Below, piece after piece: positions 8,171 to 16,075 of a DNA stretch of 64,000 nucleotides (its first letter is position 1; each line of letters begins with the position of its first letter). The DNA is from Ardenticatenaceae bacterium. Lineage in GTDB: Bacteria > Chloroflexota > Anaerolineae > Promineifilales > Promineifilaceae. The notes under the pieces were generated by a model. It did no database searches and was not told the DNA's origin. It saw only the letters and a list, made by a program, of their open reading frames with translations. The stretch is taken from positions 1 to 64,000 of the forward strand of contig JACKCC010000025.1 of NCBI GenBank assembly GCA_020634245.1. Direction: 5' to 3'. The position numbers and the translations under genes are program-made.

Positions 8171-9208
8171 ATGGCAAATCAACCCTCTCAAAATGGCAAA
8201 AACAAACAAGAAAACCAACGTGTCCTGCTGGAAGTCAACAATCTGGTCAAACATTTCCCGGTCCGTTCCGGCTTACTACAGCGCGTTTCGGCCTGGGTCA
8301 AAGCAGTCGATGACGTCAGTTTCCATATTTACGAAGGGGAAACCCTGGGACTCGTCGGTGAATCGGGCTGCGGCAAGACAACCGTGGGGCGCACGATTTT
8401 GCGTTTGCTGCCGGCCACATCAGGCTCCGTCGCATTCGATGGCAAGAATATCTTCGATTTGAATGCCGCCGAGTTAAAAAAGCTGCGGCGCGATATGCAG
8501 ATTATTTTTCAAGACCCTTATTCATCTCTGGACCCGCGCATGCCTGTTGGGGAAAGCATCTCTGAAGGACTGCGTATCCACACCGACAAAACGGCCCAAG
8601 AACGGTATGATGTGGTTGTGGAAATGCTGGCGCGGGTTGGCCTGCGGGCGGACCATGCCCGACGTTACCCCCATGAATTTTCTGGCGGACAGCGGCAGCG
8701 TATCGGCATTGCCCGCGCCCTGTCATTGCGACCTAAATTTATTGTTTGTGATGAACCTGTCTCGGCGCTGGATGTATCGATCCAGGCCCAGGTGTTGAAT
8801 ATTTTGCGCGATCTGCAAAAAGATTTTGGGCTGACTTATCTGTTTATCGCCCACAATTTGAGTGTGGTTGAACATTTCAGCGACCGGGTAGGCGTGATGT
8901 ATTTGGGTAAAATGGTGGAAATGTCCAGCCGAGACGATTTGTATAGAGACCCGCTGCATCCGTACACGCAGGCGCTTATGTCGGCCATTCCCGTACCCGA
9001 TCCCACGCTAAAACGACAGCGCGTCATTTTGGAAGGCGATGTGCCCAGCCCGCTCAATCCCCCTTCCGGCTGTCGTTTTCACACCCGCTGCCCGCTGGCT
9101 TTTGATAAGTGCGCGCAGGAAGAACCGCCTTTTAAGGATTATGGCAAAGAACATTATGCGGCCTGCTGGCTGTTGGAGAAGGGGGAAATTGGAGCCAGTA
9201 AGTTGTGA
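8171..9208 (+). CDS. oppF: Oligopeptide ABC transporter ATP-binding protein (OppF/DppF type)
   Basis: A 345-residue ATPase subunit that powers peptide import. Walker A is GESGCGKTT, the Q-loop lies in IIFQDPYSSLDPRM, the signature is FSGGQRQRIGIARAL, Walker B is FIVCDEPVSALDVS, and the H-loop lies in YLFIAHNLSVVEHF. The C-terminal extension typical of the oligopeptide subgroup (PLNPPSGCRFHTRCPLAFDKC) is present. It is intact, unlike the oppD copy 98 bases upstream, with which it would normally form a heterodimer. An open reading frame this clean between two indel-ridden stretches argues against uniformly bad sequence. ATG start at 8171; the upstream region has 'ccaaggaaag' at Shine-Dalgarno distance. 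Confidence 0.93.
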   Translation: MANQPSQNGKNKQENQRVLLEVNNLVKHFPVRSGLLQRVSAWVKAVDDVSFHIYEGETLGLVGESGCGKTTVGRTILRLLPATSGSVAFDGKNIFDLNAAELKKLRRDMQIIFQDPYSSLDPRMPVGESISEGLRIHTDKTAQERYDVVVEMLARVGLRADHARRYPHEFSGGQRQRIGIARALSLRPKFIVCDEPVSALDVSIQAQVLNILRDLQKDFGLTYLFIAHNLSVVEHFSDRVGVMYLGKMVEMSSRDDLYRDPLHPYTQALMSAIPVPDPTLKRQRVILEGDVPSPLNPPSGCRFHTRCPLAFDKCAQEEPPFKDYGKEHYAACWLLEKGEIGASKL

Positions 9209-9284
9209 AGCAGAATCTGGCGGTTAAAAATTCAATCTGCTAGACGAATCACGGCAGGATTAGTGTAGCGGACGGGTATTGGTC

Positions 9285-10396
9285 ATGGACGTCATTTCGA
9301 AATGTTGGAATTCTGCGCTTTCCGCGGGTTGTCTAACCAGGATTTCCGGGTGCCCCCAGTTCCCTCAGCGGAGGAAAGGGCTGCTGGAACTGCGCCGTGT
9401 CCATTTGACCTGGTAATTACGGATGTCCGCCTACCGGGGAATGAGCGGTTTTTGACCTGGTTCGCTGCCGGACAAATCGATTAAAATCGGATATTCCGGT
9501 GATTATGATCACGGCTTATTCATCGGCTCAAGGCAAGCAGAAGCGGAAGACTTGGGCGTGTTCGCTATTTTGAAAACCTCTGAAGACGCAGATGGAGATG
9601 TTATCGGCGGTGCATCAGGCGTTGTATGATGGTGACAACGCCCAAGCGCACGCAACCGTTTCCCACAACAACCTCTACCCCCGGCACACCGGCTACATGT
9701 CTGACCGGCTGCGAAAACGGCTGGATTCGCTGCGTAATGATAAAGGGGCAAACCAGTTGATTTTGGCTACCCTGGCCGGAGAAGTGGTTTTGAAAGTGGG
9801 TGACGGCCGTAATCCCCGACAGCCACCATCATTAAAATTCTGGCCAAACCATCGCTGACAGCTTCCTGTTGGTAATAGTTAAGCCGCAAACCATTTACTT
9901 TGCAGTTCCACGCCGGCGACCAGACCGAACTGTACGCTGCTACCGTCGGCCGGAAAAATATTTCTGGCTGCTGACGTCCAGGCCCAGCGTACGGCCGGAT
10001 TAGCACGGTAATGGGTGTTGCCCAGCGGGCCATCAGAAGCTGCTAGAACTGCTGCCCGGTAATCCAGCCATCAGGCAGGAACCTGTGACTGGAAGCGGCG
10101 GCAGAAACGGCCGTTTTCCCCCAGCCCGTACACCAAGAACCTGCTGTCAAGCCGGAGCCAGAGCCAGACCAGTATTGGGAAGATTGGCTGGACATCGAGC
10201 CGGAAGAGTTGGCCAATTTACTGGCCAGCGAAGCCAGATACCTAACTTTAGTACCGACAGTTTGGATGCATTCTGGGATGATGCTCTGGCTGGAACAGAT
10301 ATCAGCGGCAGTGAAATTGGGCTATCTTTTGAAGAAGCACAGCGCCGCGGGTTGTTTCCGAAGAACCTGAATTTGGATTCCCCCCAAGAAAGTTAA
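9285..10396 (+). pseudogene. Decayed response-regulator-like gene
   Basis: No single frame is open, but pieces in shifting frames read as one protein. A receiver domain is recognisable: the phospho-Asp strand FDLVITDVRLPG at about 9397-9435, PVIMITAYSSA at about 9495-9530, and a YFE-N/K-P-like Lys-Pro loop at about 9562-9580. After it come SDRLRKRLDSLRND and QLILATLAGEVVLKVGDGRN (about 9700-9815), possibly a GAF- or roadblock-like domain, then an acidic tail piece (EPEPDQYWEDWLDIEPEELA) and DAFWDDALAGTDISGSEIGL up to a stop at 10396. Many one-base insertions or deletions separate the pieces. The start is uncertain; 9285 is an in-place ATG. The second domain is not identified with confidence. 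Confidence 0.6.
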
Positions 10397-10457
10397 TTTC
10401 TTCCGACAGCACAAGCAATATGACTTCGACAAACTCAGCCGGTGACAAAGCTGAAAT

Positions 10458-11435
10458 TTAGCTGCCGGTTGCAGGGGCAATCTCCACTAAATCGTTCTGT
10501 TTCTTTTCCAGTTCCTTCTCCAGGAACTCAATCATCACCCCGGCAACATCCAGGCCGGTAACGGCTTCGATTCCCTCGATACCCGGTGATGAATTAACCT
10601 CTAGCAGCAAAGGGCCACGTTCTGATTGGATTAAGTCGACGCCGGCCACGCTAAGCCCATGTGACCGGGCAGCCAATAAGGCCAGACGCTCAGTTTCGGC
10701 GTCCAATGTCACGGGAACGGCCGTGCCCCCCCGGTGCAAATTCGCTCTAAACTCCCCTTCGGCCGCAATCCGCGTCATGGCCGCCACGCAGCGGTCGCCA
10801 ACCACAATGATGCGCGTATCCCGCCCCTCAGCCTCGGCTACATACTCCTGTACCAACGCCTGCTTGTTATAAGCGCGCAGTTTCTCCAACACAGCCGCCG
10901 TCGTTTGCCAGTTGCGGGCCAAAATGACGCCCCGCCCTTGCGTACCCTGAATCAATTTGACCACCACTGGCGGCGGCCCCACTGCTTGAATGGCTGAATA
11001 CAACGCTTCAGGTTTAACGATAACGGCCGTTTTCGGAATCGGCAATCCCGCCTGCTGCATAATCTGCAAACTGTGCAGCTTATCTCGCGATTGCGCAATT
11101 GCCTGCGAAGCGGCCGTCGTAATCACGCCATATGACTCAAACTGCCGTACCACCGTCAGCCCGTAGTATGTAATCGATGCCCCAATACGCGGAATGATTG
11201 CATCCACCTGTGGCAGCAAGGATGCCGCTTCTGACCACATTCCCCAGGCACGGCGGCGGTGCGGCAGCGATTCCACTACCTTAATCCCCGTATCAACCCG
11301 ATCAGGCATACCAATCTCAATCGCCACCCCCAGAGTATCGATTACCCGCACATCATGATCTCGTTTTTGAGCCGCTTCTATCAAACGGCGGGTGCTATAA
11401 AGATTGGGGTTGCGCGACAAGATACCTATTTTCAT
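10458..11435 (-). CDS. rimK: RimK-family ATP-grasp L-glutamate ligase
   Basis: A 325-residue ATP-grasp enzyme of the RimK family, which adds glutamate to the C-terminus of ribosomal protein S6 or, in related enzymes, to coenzyme F420 or other acceptors. The N-terminal domain (MKIGILSRNPNLYSTRRLIEAA) is the RimK preATP-grasp fold. The centre shows IPRIGASITYYGLTVVRQFE, the ATP-grasp lysine/glycine loop VVKLIQGTQGRGVILA and the metal-binding C-terminus with GVDLIQSERGPLLLEVNSSPGIEGIE. No S6 gene is nearby, so the acceptor cannot be read from context. The gene faces the decayed regulator and diverges from the GT2 gene. A TATACT-type extended -10 (minus strand, 11511-11516) could serve it. Confidence 0.88.
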   Translation of the reverse strand: MKIGILSRNPNLYSTRRLIEAAQKRDHDVRVIDTLGVAIEIGMPDRVDTGIKVVESLPHRRRAWGMWSEAASLLPQVDAIIPRIGASITYYGLTVVRQFESYGVITTAASQAIAQSRDKLHSLQIMQQAGLPIPKTAVIVKPEALYSAIQAVGPPPVVVKLIQGTQGRGVILARNWQTTAAVLEKLRAYNKQALVQEYVAEAEGRDTRIIVVGDRCVAAMTRIAAEGEFRANLHRGGTAVPVTLDAETERLALLAARSHGLSVAGVDLIQSERGPLLLEVNSSPGIEGIEAVTGLDVAGVMIEFLEKELEKKQNDLVEIAPATGS

Positions 11436-11774
11436 TGATATGTTTTAGGAATGAGCCAATTGATGCTTAATTCGATTCCAAAATCTCCTCAGAAAAATTC
11501 GCTGAACGTCAGTATAACATAGCACCGGAATCCCCAAAAACAAATATAAACCTTCAGGATTTCACAGGTTGCCCCAAGCAGCAGGTGCCATCTCTGGAAT
11601 CGCAAACACGTCGCCCACAGTTCCAACCCTGCAATTCCTAAAGAGCCACAAATATTGGCCTTCATGGTAACGTTCCAGGTTAACAAAACGAGACATCTCC
11701 CAATTCTCCAGAGATTGCCCATCAGGTTCATTACCGTTACAATCATCGCATTTATATATACAAGAGTCACTCCA
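11436..11774. other. Intergenic region between rimK and the GT2 gene
   Basis: This 339-base AT-leaning gap separates two divergent genes. Candidate promoter pieces are TATACT on the minus strand (11511-11516, preceded by TGT, extended -10 style) for rimK, and the A/T run around 11751-11760 on the plus strand for the GT2 gene. Frames open across the gap on both strands do not look like protein. Nothing else is recognised. Confidence 0.4.
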
Positions 11775-12530
11775 ATGAAAGATGTTAAAACCTTTGTGAT
11801 CGTGCCTACGTTTAACGAAGCCGATAATCTGGACGATTTAGTCAAGAGATTGCTTGACTTGCCGGTAAATTTAGGGGTCATTGTCGTGGACGACAACTCG
11901 CCCGATGGAACAGGCGATCTGGCTGATGCCTGGGCGGTCAGGCATCCCAATCATGTTCATGTAGTTCACCGCGCCGGCAAATTGGGCCTGGGAACAGCCT
12001 ACATCGCCGGCTTCAAAAAGGCGCTGTTTGAATTGGATGCCGACCGTATCATGACAATGGATGCGGATTTTTCTCATGATCCCCGTTACATTCCAGCGAT
12101 GATCGAGATGAGCCAAGACAAACATGTTGTCATTGGTTCTCGTTATGTACCGGGCGGGGGTTCCAAAAACTGCACCTGGAAACGGGTGATGTTAAGCCGC
12201 GTTTCGAACTTTGTGGTCCATTTGTTGTTGGGCCTTAAAGCCAAAGATGCCACAGCCGGATTCCGTTTATACCGACGTGAAGTTCTGGAGTCGATCCCGT
12301 TGGATGAAATTTTTTCCAGCGGGTATTCTTTTTTGGTCGAGACATTGTTCATGTGCCAGCGGCGCGGCTGGCAAATTGGCGAGGTCCCCATCATATTTGA
12401 AGATCGCCGTAAAGGGACAACAAAAATATCGAGACAAGAGGTGTACAAAGCTCAATATACCATATTCCGGCTCTTTTTGCGCCGTCTGCGCGGTGGTGAG
12501 CCGCGAAGGCCAGCTATTCCTGTTTCCTGA
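11775..12530 (+). CDS. Dolichyl/polyprenyl-phosphate mannose synthase-like glycosyltransferase family 2
   Basis: A 251-residue GT-A enzyme of the DPM1 type. It would transfer mannose or a similar hexose from a nucleotide sugar to polyprenyl phosphate at the inner face of the membrane, making donors for GT-C enzymes. Motifs: TFVIVPTFNEADNLDDLV, VIVVDDNSPDGTGDLA, the metal-binding DADFSHDP, the acceptor-loop GSRYVPGGG and KDATAGFRLYRREVL. There is no C-terminal membrane domain (DPM1-like rather than GtrB-like). The ATG at 11775 is preferred because the GT2 domain starts there; the frame is open upstream. It overlaps the next gene by one base (TGATG type). Four GT-C-like membrane proteins follow, fitting a supply role. 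Confidence 0.9.
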   Translation: MKDVKTFVIVPTFNEADNLDDLVKRLLDLPVNLGVIVVDDNSPDGTGDLADAWAVRHPNHVHVVHRAGKLGLGTAYIAGFKKALFELDADRIMTMDADFSHDPRYIPAMIEMSQDKHVVIGSRYVPGGGSKNCTWKRVMLSRVSNFVVHLLLGLKAKDATAGFRLYRREVLESIPLDEIFSSGYSFLVETLFMCQRRGWQIGEVPIIFEDRRKGTTKISRQEVYKAQYTIFRLFLRRLRGGEPRRPAIPVS

Positions 12531-13441
12531 TGGTTGAAATTAATTGTAAATTGTGTGGGCGGGATGATTGGAAAGTCCGTTTTCCGGCCACAATGAATGG
12601 TAAAGCCCTGAATGTTAATGCGTTTCGGTGTACAAGTCCGGGCTATGGGTCTCATGCTCAAATTGTAGAGTGTAATCACTGTGGCTTTGTTTATGCGAAT
12701 CCGCGTTGGTCGAATGAAAAGCTGCTGGAGGCGTATACGGCCGTTGAGGATCTCACCTACCTCCAAGAAAGAGAAGGACGGGAGCTGACGTTCCAAAAGC
12801 ATCTCCAGGCCTTGGAAAAACATACCGGCCCGGCGAACGGCCGTTCCTTACTAGATATTGGCGCATATATTGGCGTGTTTGTGGAAACGGCCGTTGCCGC
12901 CGGTTGGAATGCCTGTGGCGTCGAGCCGTCCGACTGGGCTGCGGCGGAAGCCCAAAAACATGGCATCAAGGTCATTCAAGGCACGCAAGACGCGCCAGAA
13001 ATCGTCGGACAGCAGTTCGACATTATCACTCTGTGGGATGTGATTGAACATGTCGATGATCCGATGGAAGAACTGACGAAAGCATTGCGCCGGCTCAAAC
13101 CGGGCGGCTGGTTGGCCGTCCACACAATGGACATCGACAGCCTGACTGCTCATTTGATGGGGCCGCGCTGGCCCTGGCTGATGGACATGCATCTCTTTTT
13201 CTTCAGCCAGAAAACGATGGCCGCCATGCTGGAAAAGATTGGCTATGAAGTCGTATGGTCAGGCGCACAAGGGCGCTACCTACGGCTGGGGTATCTGGCC
13301 TCGCGCGTCACCGCCTGGAGCAAACCATTGGGGCGTCTGGCCAGCGGATTGGTGAACGGACTGCACCTCAACAAGCTGGCCGTTCCGGTTAATTTTGGTG
13401 ATTTGTTTACCGTGTATGCACGGCGGCCTTTATCTGAATAA
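12530..13441 (+). CDS. Class I SAM-dependent methyltransferase with N-terminal zinc-binding motif
   Basis: A 303-residue methyltransferase. The N-terminus holds two CxxC knuckles (CKLCGRDD at about 7-14 and CNHCGFVYANPRW at about 46-60), as in methyltransferases that modify sugars or lipids in surface-polysaccharide loci. The Rossmann core shows LLDIGAYIGVFVETA (motif I), CGVEPSDWA, DIITLWDVIEHVDDP (motif IV) and LKPGGWLAVHTMD. The C-terminal part (HLFFFSQKTMAAML) is typical of Methyltransf_23 proteins. The start codon overlaps the stop of the GT2 gene, so the two are probably translationally coupled and act in one pathway. The exact substrate is unknown; a glycolipid or sugar is inferred from the neighbours. 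Confidence 0.85.
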   Translation: MVEINCKLCGRDDWKVRFPATMNGKALNVNAFRCTSPGYGSHAQIVECNHCGFVYANPRWSNEKLLEAYTAVEDLTYLQEREGRELTFQKHLQALEKHTGPANGRSLLDIGAYIGVFVETAVAAGWNACGVEPSDWAAAEAQKHGIKVIQGTQDAPEIVGQQFDIITLWDVIEHVDDPMEELTKALRRLKPGGWLAVHTMDIDSLTAHLMGPRWPWLMDMHLFFFSQKTMAAMLEKIGYEVVWSGAQGRYLRLGYLASRVTAWSKPLGRLASGLVNGLHLNKLAVPVNFGDLFTVYARRPLSE

Positions 13442-13452
13442 AGTACAACTTC

Positions 13453-14931
13453 ATGGACAACGAACCCTCTGCACGATGGCATTGGTTAACGTTTGAACGC
13501 ATGGTAACGGCCGTGCTCTTTCTCGGCATCTTCGCCATGGCAGCCCGGCTGCCGTTCGACACCGACAGTTGGTGGCATCTGCAATCCGGCCGTTGGATTG
13601 TCGAGAATCAAACCATCCCCCGCACCGATCCTTTTTCCTTCACCCGCTTTGGCCAGCCCTGGATCGATCATGGCTGGCTGGCCCAAATCGGCTGGTACCT
13701 GGTTTTTGACTGGTTGGGGTACGCCGGGCCGGTGCTGCTGCTGGCAGCTTTGGTAACGGCCGCCTACTATTTCGCCTGGTTACAATGCCGGGAGAGCAAC
13801 CGCTGGCTGCAAGCCTTCATCTTGATCATTGCCGCCGTCGCCTCCGGCATCATCTGGGCCGCCCGGCCGCAAATGGTCAGCTTCTTCTTGACCTCGGTCA
13901 TCGCCTTTTTGTTGTATCGCTTCAAACAAGGGCAGCGGCGCATCATCTGGTGGCTGCCGGTGGTGATTTTGTTGTGGGTCAACATTCACGGCGGTTTTGC
14001 CATCGGCTTCATCTTGATGTTTGCCTACCTGTTTGGCGAGGTGGGCAATATCATCCTCAAAACAGGATCGCCGGGCATTGGCTGGCGCGGATTGGGCACG
14101 CTGCTGCTGGTTATGCTGGCCTGCGTCGCCGTTATCCCGCTTAATCCCAACGGCTTCCAGATGCTAATCTACCCGTTCCGCACGGTCGGCATCGAGATTT
14201 TGCAGCAGTTCATCGCCGAATGGCAGGCCCCCAATTTCCACGAATTTTACCTGCACCCGTTCATCTGGCTGCTGCTGGCGGCGATCACTTCTTTTGGGCT
14301 GGCCGGCAAACGGGCCGATTTCACCGATCTGACGCTGGTGGCTTTATTTACTTACATGTCGCTGCTGGCCGTGCGCAACATTCCCTTGTTTGCCCTGGTC
14401 GCCGCGCCGGTCATCGTCCGCTACAGCAGCGGTGCCTGGGACAGATGGCGCGGCCAGCCGGAAAAGAAACCGGTGACCAGTTCGGGGTTAATGACGGCCG
14501 TTAACTTGCTCATTGTCCTGCTGCTGGTAGGCGTCGCCGGGCTGCGCGTGGCTCAATCGGCCAGCGCCCAGGCCAACCTGGCCGAACAAATCAAAACATT
14601 GCCGGTAGGTGCAGTCGAATTTTTGCGCCAGGAACAGCCGCCCGGTCCTATCTTCAACAATTACAACTGGGGTGGCTACATCATTTGGGATTTACCCCAG
14701 TACCCGGTATTTGTGGACGGCCGTACCGATCTGTTTGACGATGAATTCCTGCGCCAATACCTATCCATCTATTTGGGTGAGAACGGCTGGCAGGAAAAAC
14801 TAGACAGCTTCGGCATCAACCTCATCCTCATTGAGCCGGACAGCGGGCTGGCGCGGGAACTGGCGCAGGCGGCTGGTTGGGAAAAGGTGTATGGGGATGA
14901 AACGGCCGTGATCTACACCCGTCAGAATTAA
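13453..14931 (+). CDS. Polytopic membrane protein, probable GT-C-type glycosyltransferase
   Basis: A 492-residue integral membrane protein with about ten hydrophobic segments up to about residue 380 and an external C-terminal domain of about 110 residues. The first extracytoplasmic loop reads MAARLPFDTDSWWHLQSGRW, with the acidic DTD pair at the place where GT-C enzymes carry catalytic aspartates. After the last membrane segment comes the soluble part with GPIFNNYNWGGYIIWDLP and FVDGRTDLFDDE, often seen in Chloroflexota and cyanobacterial proteins of this type. It sits 11 bases after the methyltransferase and 3 bases before the next membrane gene. The sugar and acceptor are unknown; donors would be polyprenyl-phosphate sugars made by the GT2 gene. 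Confidence 0.75.
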   Translation: MDNEPSARWHWLTFERMVTAVLFLGIFAMAARLPFDTDSWWHLQSGRWIVENQTIPRTDPFSFTRFGQPWIDHGWLAQIGWYLVFDWLGYAGPVLLLAALVTAAYYFAWLQCRESNRWLQAFILIIAAVASGIIWAARPQMVSFFLTSVIAFLLYRFKQGQRRIIWWLPVVILLWVNIHGGFAIGFILMFAYLFGEVGNIILKTGSPGIGWRGLGTLLLVMLACVAVIPLNPNGFQMLIYPFRTVGIEILQQFIAEWQAPNFHEFYLHPFIWLLLAAITSFGLAGKRADFTDLTLVALFTYMSLLAVRNIPLFALVAAPVIVRYSSGAWDRWRGQPEKKPVTSSGLMTAVNLLIVLLLVGVAGLRVAQSASAQANLAEQIKTLPVGAVEFLRQEQPPGPIFNNYNWGGYIIWDLPQYPVFVDGRTDLFDDEFLRQYLSIYLGENGWQEKLDSFGINLILIEPDSGLARELAQAAGWEKVYGDETAVIYTRQN

Positions 14932-14934
14932 TCC

Positions 14935-15993
14935 ATGCTCACCCCACTGCGCCAGTCACAACGCCCCTGGCCTGCCATCATCGTCCTGATCGCGGCCCTT
15001 TTGTACGTAGGCGCTGTCGTAGGTAACAATGGCGGCGATCCAATGAGCTTTGTCACCTACGACGGCCATTTTGCTTACCAGATTGCCCTGCGCGGCAGTC
15101 AGGCCGCCCCATTCCTCGACGTTCCCGCCTACCGCTATCAACGCATTTTGTATCCGCTGCTCAGCCGCATCCTCAGCCTGGGACAGGCCGAACTGGTTCC
15201 CTGGGTATTAATCGCCGTTAACATTGCCGCTGTCACGTTGGGAACCTGGGCAGTCGAAAAACTGCTGGTTCATTTCGGCACCAGTCACTGGTATGCTTTG
15301 ATTTATGGTCTGTACGGTGGCAATTTTGTCGCCCTGCGCACCAATCTCACCGAGCCGTTGGCATACACGCTGGTTGCTCTGGCCATCCTGGCTTGGGAAA
15401 AAGAGCACCGCTGGTGGGCCGTCGCCGCCTTCAGTCTGGCGGCATTGACCAAAGAGGTAACACTGATTTTTGCTGTAGCCTATGCCTTGTACACACTGTG
15501 GCAAAAGGATTGGCGCTGGACGATGGCGTTAGCGGCTGCCGGGCTTCCCTATGCTAGCTATCAACTCATTTTGTGGGCCTGGTTGGGATCGCCGGGCCTT
15601 GGATCCGGCGGTGCGGGGGCGACGCCGTTTAGCCCTATCCCGTTGGGTGGCTGGCTGTCCATTATCAATGTCAACATGGCAGCATTTCTGCTGATTTCGT
15701 TGATGGTGGTTCCCATTTCTGTGCTGCCCACGTTGGCCGGAATTGGGCTGAGTGTGCGCCAACTGCTGGCCGGACTGCATCATCCCGTCGTCTATAGCCT
15801 GCTGCTGAACAGTATCGCCCTGCTGTTTTTGCCCAATTCCACTTTCCGTGAAGGTGCAGCGATGGTGCGATTGACGGAAGGGGTGATGCTTTGTATGGTT
15901 TTATACGGTGCACTGGTAAAATCAGGGCGGGTGCTAAATTACAGTGTTCTGTGGATTTTTAGTAACGTGCTTTTGATTAGAGGCGTGGCGTAA
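14935..15993 (+). CDS. Polytopic membrane protein of the envelope-glycan cluster
   Basis: A 352-residue protein with about nine hydrophobic segments. The first periplasmic loop (VTYDGHFAYQIALRG) carries a D/H-containing motif and is followed by AYRYQRILYPLLSRIL, a pattern of small GT-C-like proteins of unknown activity; further on TNLTEPLAYTLVALAIL and AALTKEVTLIFAVAYAL recur in such families. No soluble domain is present. The ATG is only 3 bases after the previous stop, so it is expressed with its neighbours. Low-complexity tandem repeats begin right after its stop. It may be a glycosyltransferase or a membrane partner; only the membrane topology is certain. Confidence 0.7.
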   Translation: MLTPLRQSQRPWPAIIVLIAALLYVGAVVGNNGGDPMSFVTYDGHFAYQIALRGSQAAPFLDVPAYRYQRILYPLLSRILSLGQAELVPWVLIAVNIAAVTLGTWAVEKLLVHFGTSHWYALIYGLYGGNFVALRTNLTEPLAYTLVALAILAWEKEHRWWAVAAFSLAALTKEVTLIFAVAYALYTLWQKDWRWTMALAAAGLPYASYQLILWAWLGSPGLGSGGAGATPFSPIPLGGWLSIINVNMAAFLLISLMVVPISVLPTLAGIGLSVRQLLAGLHHPVVYSLLLNSIALLFLPNSTFREGAAMVRLTEGVMLCMVLYGALVKSGRVLNYSVLWIFSNVLLIRGVA

Positions 15994-15996
15994 ATT

Positions 15997-16075
15997 GGTA
16001 GCTGGCGGCTGGCAGCTAGTGGCTGGGATGAAGATGAACGACCAACGACCAACAACCAACAACCAACAACCCCCA
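15997..16075 (+). repeat. Low-complexity short tandem repeats at a gene junction
   Basis: A 'gctggcggctggcagctagtg' -like stretch (15999-16024) is followed by iterations of 'accaacaaccaac' (16038-16070). The repeats span the junction between two membrane-protein genes and are translated as the odd N-terminus NDQRPTTNNQQPP of the second. Confidence 0.7.

Noticed and set aside
11489..11950. A 153-codon minus-strand frame opposite the start of the GT2 gene
   Set aside because: Half of it is antisense to the GT2 gene and its sequence is low in protein-like character; treated as a shadow.
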